Positions 1 through 9,335 are shown, numbered from the stretch's first letter. The stretch: DNA of 11,000 nt from Glandiceps talaboti (GCF_964340395.1 NC_135563.1:10225575-10236574); one strand, 5' to 3'. Notes: generated by a model from the letters alone, not told the origin. Numbers and translations are program-made.

Positions 1-188
1 TCTTTATCAATTACATTGATATGGATTGCTATGCCAACGCCTCACAATAGTCCTATTTCTAGATCTGACGTACAAAACGAACAACAAAGTAGAACAAGAA
101 CATGACAATTTTGGACTGACGTGGACGTTTGTTTAGTCCAAGTGGTGATGTCACATCGACTCTTCATTTTAAAAATCCTCCATTCTTC
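1..188. other. Unassigned left-edge sequence
   Basis: Nothing gene-like is visible here. The stretch is AT-rich and ends where the TTTA/GTAT microsatellite begins. On the minus strand it lies beyond the tail of the LINE fragment, so it may be the original target-site flank. I could not identify a target-site duplication by eye. Confidence 0.5.
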
Positions 189-202
189 TTATTTATTTAT
201 TT

Positions 203-274
203 GTATGCATGTATGTATGTATGTATGTATGTATGTATGTATGTATGTATGTATGTATGTATGTATGTATGTAT
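203..274. repeat. (GTAT)n microsatellite
   Basis: A pure run of 16 GTAT units occupies 211-274, with a slightly interrupted start (GTATGCAT) at 203-210. It sits between a short TTTA run (about 189-202) and a long TTTA run (273-339). It is in phase with the right TTTA run and offset by two bases from the left one. The open frames across it, reading as repeated Cys-Met-Tyr-Val, are artefacts of the repeat. Confidence 0.97.
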
Positions 275-337
<63 letters not shown>

Positions 338-339
338 TT
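273..339. repeat. (TTTA)n microsatellite, the LINE 3' tail
   Basis: About 17 uninterrupted TTTA units. On the minus strand this reads (TAAA)n and directly follows the short 3' UTR of the LINE fragment at higher coordinates. Short-repeat tails of this kind are known for several non-LTR retrotransposon clades, so I infer that the tract is the element's tail, later expanded. It contains many overlapping AATAAA hexamers on the minus strand. Confidence 0.93.
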
Positions 340-388
340 AAACTTCGACAGTAAGTCAGGGGGAAAAGGTCACACGGGTGGCAAGCAC

Positions 389-1165
389 CTATATAAGAGC
401 AACCCTCCACATACAACAAATGGCATACACAAAAAGAAAACTAACAAGACATTGAAAACAGTAAATACAGTAAAAACAATATACACTAAACGAATAACAT
501 ACGAGAACAGAATTAATACGACACTTAGCACAATGACATCGATTGACACATGTGTAAGTATTTTAAGACAAAAAACTATTTTCCAAAAGATTTCTATAAA
601 ATATACGGAGATCGTGTGTATATGAGTTGACACTTACTGAAAACGACAAGTCCGATTTGACTGGACAAGCGTTCTAAGTATAAAATATTCTGTTAAAAAA
701 CGACTGTCGGAATGCTTCACTGCGAAATTGTGGCATTTTCAGTAAGCTATCATCGTCTGAATTGAAATGTACATATTTATCAATATCTAGATAGTAATCG
801 TTATTAATACATTTCCAAAAGAATTCGCAATCATACATCGCTCTTCTGTAGCTGAGGGGAAGAAGGTTTATAAGGAAACAAGACGATCTTTATAATCAAC
901 CCGGCCTTTACATTGATTGTAACCAAGCATGTATTTAGTAGCTCGTCTTTGGACACCCTCCAATTGAATCATTGATTTTCTTGTAACAAACAGACCAAGA
1001 TTGAGTAGATTAATCTAAATTACTTCTAACCAAAGAGATATACAAATTACGTTTAGTTTGTACCGAGCACGATTGACCGCATTTTCTCTTGATCAGGCCC
1101 AACATGCTATTTGATTTTTTTTACCCAATTGTGACATCACCAGTGAACATGTTGTCCCCGTTATA
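389..1165 (-). pseudogene. LINE reverse transcriptase C-terminus, broken
   Basis: Family motifs appear in the expected order on the minus strand: SNSMLGLIKRKCG (about 1114-1076), LYISLVRSNLD (1045-1013), QLEGVQRRATKYMLGY (966-919), DYKDRLVSL (about 897-870), LLPLSYRRAMYDCEFFWKC (865 down to about 807), FFNRIFYT then a stop (about 700-674), and C-x3-C-x-C-x2-C (550-521). The reading shifts frame between about 985 and 966 and shifts back near 867, so two indels compensate each other. In-frame stops lie at 1123-1121, 1012-1010 (replacing the usual Tyr of LDY), 676-674 (replacing the usual Trp of WN) and 565-563. The frame from 865 to 389 is otherwise continuous. In intact relatives this region lies downstream of the RT catalytic core. 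This copy is clearly dead. Confidence 0.88.
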
Positions 1166-1190
1166 ATGATACAATTTGTCAAAATGTCGA

Positions 1191-2569
1191 CCTTTTGTGA
1201 AAGTAAGTTTTCTAAACATGATAATTATATGAAGTGGGTATGTATTCTAATATACTTGTATTTTAAAACTATATATGTAATGTGTAACATAATTATACTG
1301 CAGATACATTGACATTTTGGGATATTTTCTTTATATATTGGCAATCTTCGACAGTCACTGCAATTCAAAAGAATGATGTGGTTTTCTTTCATTGAAGTGG
1401 TGATCTTAATTACACCCTATAACACAAATCAGTTACGTAGGGACTTACTTTGATAACTGCTTGCTACTCTGTGTAGAAACGGAAACTTGAAATATTAGAA
1501 AAAAAACCGGTAAAGCATAGATTTACTGTTCATATTCATTTAATGATATCACCCTTGTCAGTTCAAATGAATGTGTTCTTTTACAAAAAAGTACTTTTGT
1601 TTTCCTGAGGCCCTAAGGCCATACCCTTTGCATGAATAATTTGTGTTTATATGAATACAATGTCTGTGCTTCATGCGATAATGTCAGCTTATATCTCCGA
1701 CATTCATTTCAATTAAATATAGCCTGTGAAACAAAATACAAAAGTCGTGTATTTGTATTTGTCCATACAATGGCAGGTTGGTGATAATTATGAATATGTC
1801 AACGTATAACGGCACGGGAATAATTGCACGTTCCTAAGAATTAGATAGATGAGCTCAGATTTGTAATGTTTGAAAACTAATTTGAGGTATTTACATTGAA
1901 TATACATAAGTAGGTCGTGAAAGCACACGAGTTGATGCTAAAATTACGATAAATGTAATTTAATGATAACCAAATATCTATTTCTGTCTTTAAAGATAGT
2001 ATTGGCAATTTTGATATTGATTATTAAGTCTTATTTGTAAATGATATACGACATCTGAGAGGCCTGGTAGGTATAAGTTATAAATTTTGCTCTTAACGTA
2101 ATTGCAAGCAATTGTCATACAACTGAAAATTGTCGACATCACACTTATGGTTATGTACACATATAATATATCGACTCAACATCGTGTATATGTATGGCCT
2201 ACCTCTTCTGAATACAATTACATTAATGAACCCCCCCCCCCGCTCAACTTACCGTCATTTATCTATAGCACATTTTTTAATCTTGTGTAAACGGTAAACT
2301 TATACTGGTCAAATATATTACACACACACAAAGTATACCCTTTTGAACCGTAAATGATGAATGAGGTAAACAAGCCAAAACGTCCCTCCAGTCATCACTA
2401 GAAGAAGGCCTTCAATATAGTGTATATTTAATTAATTTGTTTGTACAATTTCTTTTCGTTCTATCACGAACGTTATGACATTAAAAATTCCTATTCAGAA
2501 AAAAACGACGTGCTAACTAATTGGATTTCATACGCAGTTTATGATCTTACCCAATCCGTCATCTTTAAA
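1191..2569. other. Unassigned AT-rich sequence
   Basis: I found no convincing exon, RNA gene or mobile-element coding region. Minor simple-sequence features are a C11 run at 2231-2241 and a short CA run at 2321-2330. The 62-codon frame at 2102-2290 runs through the C-tract as polyproline and has no other support. Confidence 0.5.
2231..2241. repeat. C11 homopolymer
   Basis: Eleven consecutive cytosines in an AT-rich setting. The exact length is prone to sequencing error. Confidence 0.9.
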
Positions 2570-2974
2570 TTACTATGCTGTTAATAATGTTGATTATGTT
2601 TGACCAACAAATATTCGCTTCACATACACAAACGAAGGTGACATTCAAAAGAAAAGCATATAGATGTATATTGCTAGTGAGAAGGTTTAGCTCTCAGTTA
2701 TTTTGCTTATGTTGAGCATATGACTAATTCCATGTCTAATAAACTGGAAATATGAAAGATATTGCTTAAAAGAATACATAGTGGATAGTCTTTAGATGTG
2801 CAGTGAAGGATTTTCCACAAAGGAAATTGGGTTATGCCATATCTATATCTAAGTCACGCATAGGGATGAATGTTATTAAAGCAGCCATGTGGATGGGTAG
2901 TTACGTTGGATTTTCTAATTAATAGAACAACTTTATCATGGCTTCTACATGAAAAGTCAATGTAAAACATATGC
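2570..2974 (+). repeat. Left arm of 405-bp perfect inverted repeat
   Basis: Comparing the arms block by block, the reverse complement of 3232-3636 matches 2570-2974 at every base, and paired positions sum to 6206. Pairing breaks at 2569/3637 (A opposite A) and at 2975/3231 (C opposite A). The termini read TACTATGCTG and CAGCATAGTA. The arm has many stops in all frames and no recognised coding content. If the element's ends are CTATG...CATAG, a flanking TA dinucleotide is present on both sides, as in Tc1/mariner-type insertions. That TA is itself palindromic, so it proves nothing. Confidence 0.97.
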
Positions 2975-3231
2975 CAAGTCCTTGTCTGAAGCTCAATACA
3001 TTTTAAAAGATTAATATAATGTGTAAAATCTTTGGTATTGTACGTATAATAAGAACATTTCACACATTTTATAGCTTCTTGCAATAATCATCAAGTTACA
3101 AACACAGACTTTGTCAATTTTATGTCATATTAATTTTTCAAGTAGGAAGCCATGATATTGTTTTGTAATCAAACCAAAATAACTACCCAATCCTCATCAA
3201 AATGGCTTCTTTTTTTTAAATGGCGGTAATA
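2975..3231. other. Loop/spacer of the inverted repeat
   Basis: This 257-bp AT-rich spacer separates the two arms. Its left part (about 2975-3115) has no obvious counterpart in the arms. Its right part is a diverged direct copy of the start of the right arm, annotated separately. No transposase or other coding sequence is visible, so if the structure is a transposon it is non-autonomous. Confidence 0.85.
3116..3212 (+). repeat. Diverged direct copy of the right arm start
   Basis: The segment aligns by eye, in direct orientation, with about 3237-3328 inside the right arm. Shared blocks in the same order are GAAGCCATGATA, TAACTACCCA and ATGGCTNCTTT, with several small indels between them. Divergence is substantial here, whereas the two arms are identical. 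The tandem relationship is therefore much older than the inverted one. Confidence 0.75.
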
Positions 3232-3636
3232 GCATATGTTTTACATTGACTTTTCATGTAGAAGCCATGATAAAGTTGTTCTATTAATTAGAAAATCCAA
3301 CGTAACTACCCATCCACATGGCTGCTTTAATAACATTCATCCCTATGCGTGACTTAGATATAGATATGGCATAACCCAATTTCCTTTGTGGAAAATCCTT
3401 CACTGCACATCTAAAGACTATCCACTATGTATTCTTTTAAGCAATATCTTTCATATTTCCAGTTTATTAGACATGGAATTAGTCATATGCTCAACATAAG
3501 CAAAATAACTGAGAGCTAAACCTTCTCACTAGCAATATACATCTATATGCTTTTCTTTTGAATGTCACCTTCGTTTGTGTATGTGAAGCGAATATTTGTT
3601 GGTCAAACATAATCAACATTATTAACAGCATAGTAA
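3232..3636 (-). repeat. Right arm of 405-bp perfect inverted repeat
   Basis: This is the exact reverse complement of 2570-2974. It starts just after an ATGGCGG-containing stretch of the spacer and ends at CATAGTA, followed by AACTAT. Together with the left arm and spacer, the structure spans 1067 bp and would extrude or transcribe as a long hairpin with a 257-nt loop. Confidence 0.97.
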
Positions 3637-5902
3637 ACTATATTTGAAATAATGTCTGTGAAATTAGCATCCACTATGTAATATCCAATATTAATATTTC
3701 GAAGACATCTTTCACTAGGCAAAGAATGTCGTACCACATATTACGTATATAACTAGTTTAGCTAGCCACTTTATATTCTTTGTATTCAATATGTGTATGC
3801 CCTGTGGCATATGATGTCATTCGCGCTAAACGTCATGTATCCGGTTCTATGAGGTCATAGTAGACTCGTACCTCGGAAGAACTTGATTGGCATACTTCAA
3901 AGTGAGTACAGCGAGAGGAAGTAATTAAGACCAGAGTGGATAACAATGGGCTGGTGAAGAGGGCATGGCAAAAATTCCAGAAACTTCTTAATGGTGCTTT
4001 CCTATTAACAACACTGTTATCATTGGTAAGTCCTTTTTGTTAAGAAATAATGAACTCAGGGATTTTCATCATACTAGTATTACAGAATACATGACAAAGT
4101 ATTTTTAATGACCTTGGGGAATAAGATTAAAAACGGTTCATACCAAACATGATACGGCAATATGCTCCTGTATCAATCGAATTATCGTGCAGATATAGGT
4201 GAGAGCATTCAACGATGTCGATAAAAACAAACAAAAAAGACCTTCATTTCGAAACATGATATTATTTTAACAGCGAATTACAAACATAATTAGGATTGTG
4301 CCAGATGTCATGTTCGCTGTTTTCATATCCGATGTAAAGCTTAACTTGCTTGTACCTTTACATATGCCTAAAGTCTGCCACCATATGCTTCATCTATTGT
4401 TTGCAGAATAGCCAATTCATACTTTTTAACAAAACACAGTTACAGGTAGTATGGCGATTAAAATTAAGCAGTTTATTTGTGTATGTTTAAGCGCCTTTTC
4501 TTGTCACATGTGTGTTTGTTCCAGGTTCTTGTACCGTGGGAATACTTTAAGTTACTAATCTGTTGGGGGTAGAAACCATATGCTGCTAAGTCTTATAATC
4601 GATAGGTGTATATGATTGTTTTCTTACCATGGGGAGTCAATGGCATATTTTTAAAATATCATATTGCATACATTCTCACATCTAGTAAGTTAATACTGGG
4701 AAATATTTAACCGAGTTAAGCAACTGATATCATAAAATGAAGAGAATTACTTTCTAAGTTACGATAATCTGGGACATATGTTTGATCCCAGACTAAACTT
4801 TGTTCTCCCTGTAGGTAGAGGTAGTAAACTGAACTATATACACTACTCACATTACGTTATGTATTTCCTGACAGGCTATAGTTGTAGCAGTGGATGCTTA
4901 TTAGCACATGACATAATTAAATGACATGTGTCAAATGGCGATTGAAACAGCGAGGTTATTGAAGTCATATTTGCATTATGTCATGAGAAAAGACAAACCA
5001 CTTCAATGTGTTGCAATTGCGTACTGGAATGCATAAAACTGATGGCCATTCCAATCTGGTTTTTTTTCCATATAACGCTAAAATGTCCATCCGAAATACA
5101 TAGTTAATCATTTCTAAATTGGTATCTCTGAGCATGATCAAGTCAGCCTCACGTAATAATGATAATCATCTCACCTTTTGAATTTCACATTTGATCTTTA
5201 AATGGGCATTACGAGCCAACAAATATGAATCGCTTACGAGTAAAAATTTGTAAGAAATATTATATATATGTGTGTGTACGTGATATCAATGCATCATCCG
5301 TCCATCTCAAGTGGATATTAACCTCCAGAGATATACAAACGTGAACAAAATTGTAATTTCATACAGTATAAAACAAATGTTTACAGCAAACATTGAAAGG
5401 CAATATCATAAGATTGACATGCAATGTGTTATGGGTCAATTATATGAGGTAGGAGTGCTTTTTAGAATATAAAGCCTAGGCATATACTTAATTGAATAAA
5501 ATACCAAGGCACTGCTTAATAACCAAATGTTGTACACACTTCCATTTGTGACCACTGACAGAATTATGAACGTTATAAAAAAGATGATTTAAGAATGAGA
5601 GTGATGTAAATCGTATATGAAGAGATCATTATCGTGATTATGATGACCTCAACTCCAAAGTACACCACGTTTTGGTGTGGATTACACATATATTAAAACA
5701 TATATTTCTCCAAGTCTAAGGCAAGGTATACAACAGTTAACAGGAATTTATCTGACCTGTACAACACTGTCGTTAAAATACATGCACTCTGAACACTGTG
5801 GAGAACAGAAACAATTTGGAAACATGAACTAAATCGTAGGAGAGCGACACGGGACGTTCAACCAACAGCTTTATAAAACTGCAAGGGTATCGTGATCGTA
5901 CA
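3637..5902. other. Unassigned AT-rich sequence
   Basis: No gene is recognised in this 2.3-kb stretch. The only gene-like hint is an open segment at about 3905-4025 ending at GTAAGT, described under findings. A short alternating purine-pyrimidine run lies near 5262-5280. Frames are short and full of stops on both strands. Confidence 0.5.
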
Positions 5903-5954
5903 TTGAAAGGTCGTCAGGTATCAAAGGTCACTAAAAGGGTCACTCACCTTTCAA
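5903..5954. promoter_or_regulatory. AGGTCA/GGGTCA pair inside an inverted repeat
   Basis: AGGTCA at 5925-5930 and GGGTCA at 5937-5942 are direct nuclear-receptor-type half-sites with a 6-bp spacer. They lie between 9-bp inverted repeats, TTGAAAGGT (5903-5911) and ACCTTTCAA (5946-5954). Six-base spacing is not one of the commonest receptor configurations. No gene lies next to it in the window, so a regulatory role is speculative. Confidence 0.2.
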
Positions 5955-6837
5955 AGTATGATGAACTGTTCACTTTTCAAAATTATACATTATAATGGTT
6001 AAAAGCTGAATGCTTGCCAGTCCCTATCATCCTTCGATAACGGTTGAACTCAACATCTGGTATCTTTATCGAAGATGAAGGCAGAGAGATAACTACCATA
6101 TTTGATATATTCCATCAAAGCAGTTTTACCTTCATGATATCTACAGGTGTTTCAAATAAATATCTCGAGTCATATGCATAAAGTGGTATGCCCTAGAGGG
6201 ATCGAGAGAACTATAGGGAGGGTTCGTTCATATTTCTTCATACAGTCAACATTTATTGTAATGTTATCCAAATTAGTAAACGGTCCGTTATATTCAGTGA
6301 CCAACAATAACACGCAGGATTAACCCCAGTTGAATGTGTGACAGCTTTCAAGCAACAAATGCCGTATTGAATCCCGTTAGACTATATCAGTACAGGCTGA
6401 CAATACATACTATTTTGACGTCAGTACGGATGATAGAGAGGTGTTTAGTTAATGTACGGTTTGAATTACCTTTTTTTGAAAATGTAACGTCAATGTATGT
6501 ACATATTTTAACCCGCCCTACTATATGGAAATGTACTGTCAATTTGGTAAACATGGCGCCTTGTGACGTTGCATCAAAACGTAAAAATTCAAAATAAATA
6601 ATTTTTATTGAGTAGTTGTATAATTATATTTCATTTATGTCACACACGATTACAAAGATATGTGAGGTTGAATTGGAACTCTCAATGTTTTGTGGGCACA
6701 AATGGCCGCCATTATCACACCAGAGTAATCGTTTTCACCTGTCTCTGGTTTCGTTTAATATTCATGACATTCATGAATTATTTTATGATTCATTGGCACT
6801 TCCTGAGGCTGGCAAATTCACTTATCTTGTGAGGAGC
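5955..6837. other. Unassigned sequence before the GTT repeat
   Basis: No gene is recognised. The stretch contains a consensus TGACGTCA site, an 87-codon ATG frame (6334-6597) without family resemblance, and an AATGGC-C-GCCATT near-palindrome around 6700-6715. None of these amounts to a supported gene. Confidence 0.45.
6416..6423. promoter_or_regulatory. TGACGTCA (CRE-type) palindrome
   Basis: An exact match to the 8-bp cAMP-response-element consensus bound by CREB/ATF-family bZIP proteins. One such site is not very surprising by chance in 11 kb, and no promoter context is visible. Confidence 0.25.
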
Positions 6838-6851
6838 GTTGTTGTTGTTGC

Positions 6852-6886
<35 letters not shown>

Positions 6887-6889
6887 GTT

Positions 6890-6920
<31 letters not shown>

Positions 6921-6922
6921 TT
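6838..6922. repeat. (GTT)n microsatellite
   Basis: A GTT trinucleotide array of about 85 bp. It is interrupted by CTG units near 6850 and 6903-6908 and by an extra T near 6894 that shifts the phase. The open frames through it, reading as poly-Val or poly-Cys, are artefacts of the repeat. Confidence 0.95.
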
Positions 6923-7103
6923 ATTGAATCATCCGCTGAACGAGGTGTAAAGTGACACTATGTGGAGACTTGTCTAAGGTTATGGATACTTCTTTCAGTT
7001 GGTCGAGTGTCGTGAATATTTAATGACATGATTGTGGCAGGTTGAAGTGTAAGCTCAAGAGATTCCTCGCTGGTATCAACATGGGTACACACATAGATAC
7101 ACA

Positions 7104-7173
7104 CACATACATACATACATACATACATACATACATACATACATACATACATACATACATACATGCATACATG
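7104..7173. repeat. (ACAT)n microsatellite
   Basis: About 17 ACAT units follow a short CA-rich lead-in (7087-7104). GCAT variants occur at the right end (7164-7173), where the array passes into CAGA repeats. Confidence 0.97.
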
Positions 7174-7174
7174 C

Positions 7175-7225
<51 letters not shown>

Positions 7226-7239
7226 AAGACAGAAAGACA
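7174..7239. repeat. (CAGA)n microsatellite
   Basis: About 12-13 pure CAGA units, then AAAGACAG-type degenerate units up to about 7239. It abuts the ACAT array directly, with ATGCAGAC at the join. The long frames in both directions across 7020-7335 are products of these repeats. Confidence 0.97.
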
Positions 7240-8609
7240 TATAAACTAACACTAGAGTTCGAATTTTTTGCATTGACAAATAAAATACAGGTTGTCACGT
7301 CAGATACAAAGGGTCGTACAAAGCGGAGTGTTTAAGTATTCGTACAAAAGATGTTACAAAAAGGTGAGTTGAAAAGTTGAACTATGAAAACACGTCATGA
7401 AAATATGACGTGCTTGTTTGATGGGATTTGTTTGTGTGTGTGGCATCAGTGGAAAGCAGCTTGCTTGAGCACTTTTTTGAGTTGAATACCCCGGATGAAT
7501 AATTACAAGTTATAAAACCAATAATAATCAATCCATGTACTAAATATATCATGCGAAATGAGAGATGCCATAAAAGATAGTTGTAAACGATATGTCAGTA
7601 AAATTAATAAACTGCCTTGACTGTCAATAACAGGTGAACGGAAAGGTTACGATCTGCCGAGATGAGACTGGAAAAGGGCGTTTAAAGTTGATTGTTTAGT
7701 CGACATGCATGCAACTTTAGGACATTTCAAAGTAGAATCCTGAGACAATGTATTTGTAGGGACTTCAAGTAAACTTGTTATTGATTGTATGTGGGTTTTT
7801 TTTTCAATTCTATCTGCTAGCAATTTGACCAGCTCTTCGTATGTAGTTGTTTAGATTGTTATCGGCAGCGTTGGATGTGGGCGGAATTTGATAGATCTTG
7901 ATACATGGCATTCATAGTCAGTTTTTTTTTAGAGCGAAATATTATACTATGCATATTTTGATATGCATGTGTTCCCTTTTCGCTGTTGATGGATGGATAT
8001 TATATTTAAATATTTTCACAGTTTGTCATCTTGTTAGTTTAACATGGTCGTTGTATATCGGACTAACGGTAGGAAAATGTCAAAGGATCTTGCCTGTGGA
8101 AATGATGTTTGAAACGCGGATAATAGGGATTCGTACAGTGCTGCAAAGATACAGAAAACCGCCTTTATGTGAAATCATCCACGAGTCATAATGAGTTATT
8201 ATGGGATCTATACATTTCACTTGGTGAGAGTAGAATTAGTATTTCTTACGGAGAACACTCTCTCCTCACTTTGCAATGATGAGCAAATTGTAAAACGGGG
8301 TTATTATTTAAACGGTTACTGTATTTTTCTTTTTATTGACATTGAATTTCGTGTGAAACAATGACAAAACCGTGAAGTTGTTTTACTTCTAAACATTCCA
8401 GCAATCAAAAATCTGGTGCCACTCAATGGATCTCGCCCACTCTTTCTATTTTTGACACGTCGCATGAATGAATAATGTAATATGTAAACTAATGTTGTAT
8501 CGAACCATAGTGGGGGGGTGAACAGTTCTGAAACACACGTGGAGATTTCCTGCTTAAAGTTACTTTCAAGTGATATAGGTGGGGTAGATTTATATTACAA
8601 ATGTTGGTT
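7240..8609. other. Unassigned sequence
   Basis: No gene is recognised. Apart from the hairpin at 7391-7412, the stretch has a small CATAAT/ATTATG stem near 8188-8204 and a G7 run near 8512. The 97-codon frame at 7898-8191 opens at TTG rather than ATG and has no recognised domain. Confidence 0.45.
7391..7412. repeat. Short perfect hairpin of ACGTCA half-sites
   Basis: CACGTCAT (7391-7398) and ATGACGTG (7405-7412) form an 8-bp perfect stem with a 6-nt loop. Each arm holds an ACGTCA or TGACGT core like a bZIP half-site. It may be a protein-binding dyad or may be chance. Confidence 0.35.
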
Positions 8610-8619
8610 TATATAAAAG
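8610..8619 (+). promoter_or_regulatory. TATA-box-like element
   Basis: TATATAAAAG matches the animal TATA consensus well. An ATG opening a 71-codon frame (8675-8890) lies about 55 bp downstream, leaving room for a start site near 8640 and a short leader. TATA-like strings are expected by chance in DNA this AT-rich, so this is only a candidate core promoter. Confidence 0.22.
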
Positions 8620-8890
8620 CCGTTTTCTGTTTGTGTTAGTATGATATGTAGATTCGGAATCTTAAGTTTCTCAAATGCGAATTGACGTTTTCACAAGTGA
8701 ACAGAAACTGATACAACTGCAGTCGATAATTTTCTTAGATCGGACAATGTCTTGGCAAAGTTCCTCGATTGATTCTGTGGCTAAAGTGTGTTGTGGATTA
8801 TGTTCACCCATTAGAGATCATTCCGTCATGTCAGATAGTATCTTCTCCGTCACGGATGAAATCGTTGTCGACTTTGGGGATTTCCTGTAG

Positions 8891-9233
8891 ACAAGGAATT
8901 GATTGGTCGGATAGTTCAAGGGTCTGAAATGTTTAACACTTCCCGATCATTATATTGTCTAAAGGAGAGCAACGAGAAAATAGAGAGTTGAAGGCAATGA
9001 TTCATGGCAAAATGTGTATGTGTCCATCCTGTATCTTCGACACCAGGCAAAACATTCCACCCGGGGTTAATAACAAAAAAAGAAGTGAAATACATAATGC
9101 TAAATAAAACTTTACATTGATTTATAAACAAAGCATGATTTTCCAGAACATTTTATGGAAAAGAAAAACAGTTTCTTTTAAACGTTCTTTCAGACCCCGA
9201 ACACCAATTGACTCGTCGATAATCTGGTGTTAA
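8891..9233. other. Unassigned sequence
   Basis: No gene, repeat array or RNA was recognised. The 71-codon minus-strand frame at 8916-9131 has no recognised domain. Confidence 0.45.
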
Positions 9234-9335
9234 GTAATGGAATTTGCCATGCAGTGGTTCAAACGAATTCCTTAGAATAGTTGGTCGATCGAAAGGAGAG
9301 CCAATGTCTCCTTCCTGTTCCATACCCATGACTTT
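9234..9335 (-). repeat. Diverged tandem duplication, copy A
   Basis: This unit resembles the adjacent 9337-9458. Over 9234-9281 against 9337-9384 I count 36 of 48 identical bases. The TTCCTGTT...CCATGACTT end block recurs in copy B as TTCCTGTT...CCATGACCTT. On the minus strand, copy A is open and contains TILRNSFEPLH followed by GKFHY. The strand given is that of this possible coding sense. Confidence 0.7.

Larger units (their letters stand above)
273..1190 (-). mobile_element. 5'-truncated LINE (CR1/jockey-type) 3' end
   Basis: On the minus strand, in order, the segment holds: a broken reverse-transcriptase C-terminal region (about 1165 down to 626), a Cys-rich tail motif (550-521), a stop codon (391-389), about 50 bases of 3' UTR, and a (TAAA)n tail. 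This is the standard 3' architecture of a non-LTR retrotransposon copied by target-primed reverse transcription, which often leaves 5'-truncated copies. The upstream endonuclease and RT catalytic domains are not in the window. The 5' boundary near 1165-1200 is only where recognisable similarity fades. The clade call rests on remembered motif patterns (LGLIKR, LVRS.LDY, VQRRATK, LLPL..RR, FFNRI), not on a search. Confidence 0.88.

Noticed and set aside
121-625. Overlapping plus-strand frames of 70-138 codons
   Set aside because: They are carried by the GTAT/TTTA arrays and run antisense through the LINE 3' end. The repeats read as MYVC and IYLF peptides.
2854-3084. 76-codon minus-strand frame inside the inverted repeat
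   Set aside because: It crosses from the left arm into the spacer, has no recognised domain, and is no longer than expected by chance.
2570-3636. CRISPR array or bacterial terminator as an explanation of the repeat
   Set aside because: There are two long arms only, with no regular short repeats and spacers and no prokaryotic gene context.
6334-6597. 87-codon ATG frame with an internal AACATGGCG start-like context and a basic C-terminus (ASKRKNSK)
   Set aside because: No family resemblance, domain or promoter, and a frame of this length is plausible by chance. The strong internal ATG gives only a 14-residue peptide.
6616-6927. 103-codon frame ending in poly-Val/poly-Cys
   Set aside because: Its end is a translation of the (GTT)n microsatellite.
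7020-7335. Several long frames on both strands
   Set aside because: All are translations of the ACAT and CAGA microsatellites, whose 4-bp units stay open in several frames.
7898-8191. 97-codon plus-strand frame, with an acceptor-like TATTTTCACAG inside
   Set aside because: It opens at TTG, not ATG. No domain or convincing matching donor is seen, so exon status cannot be supported.
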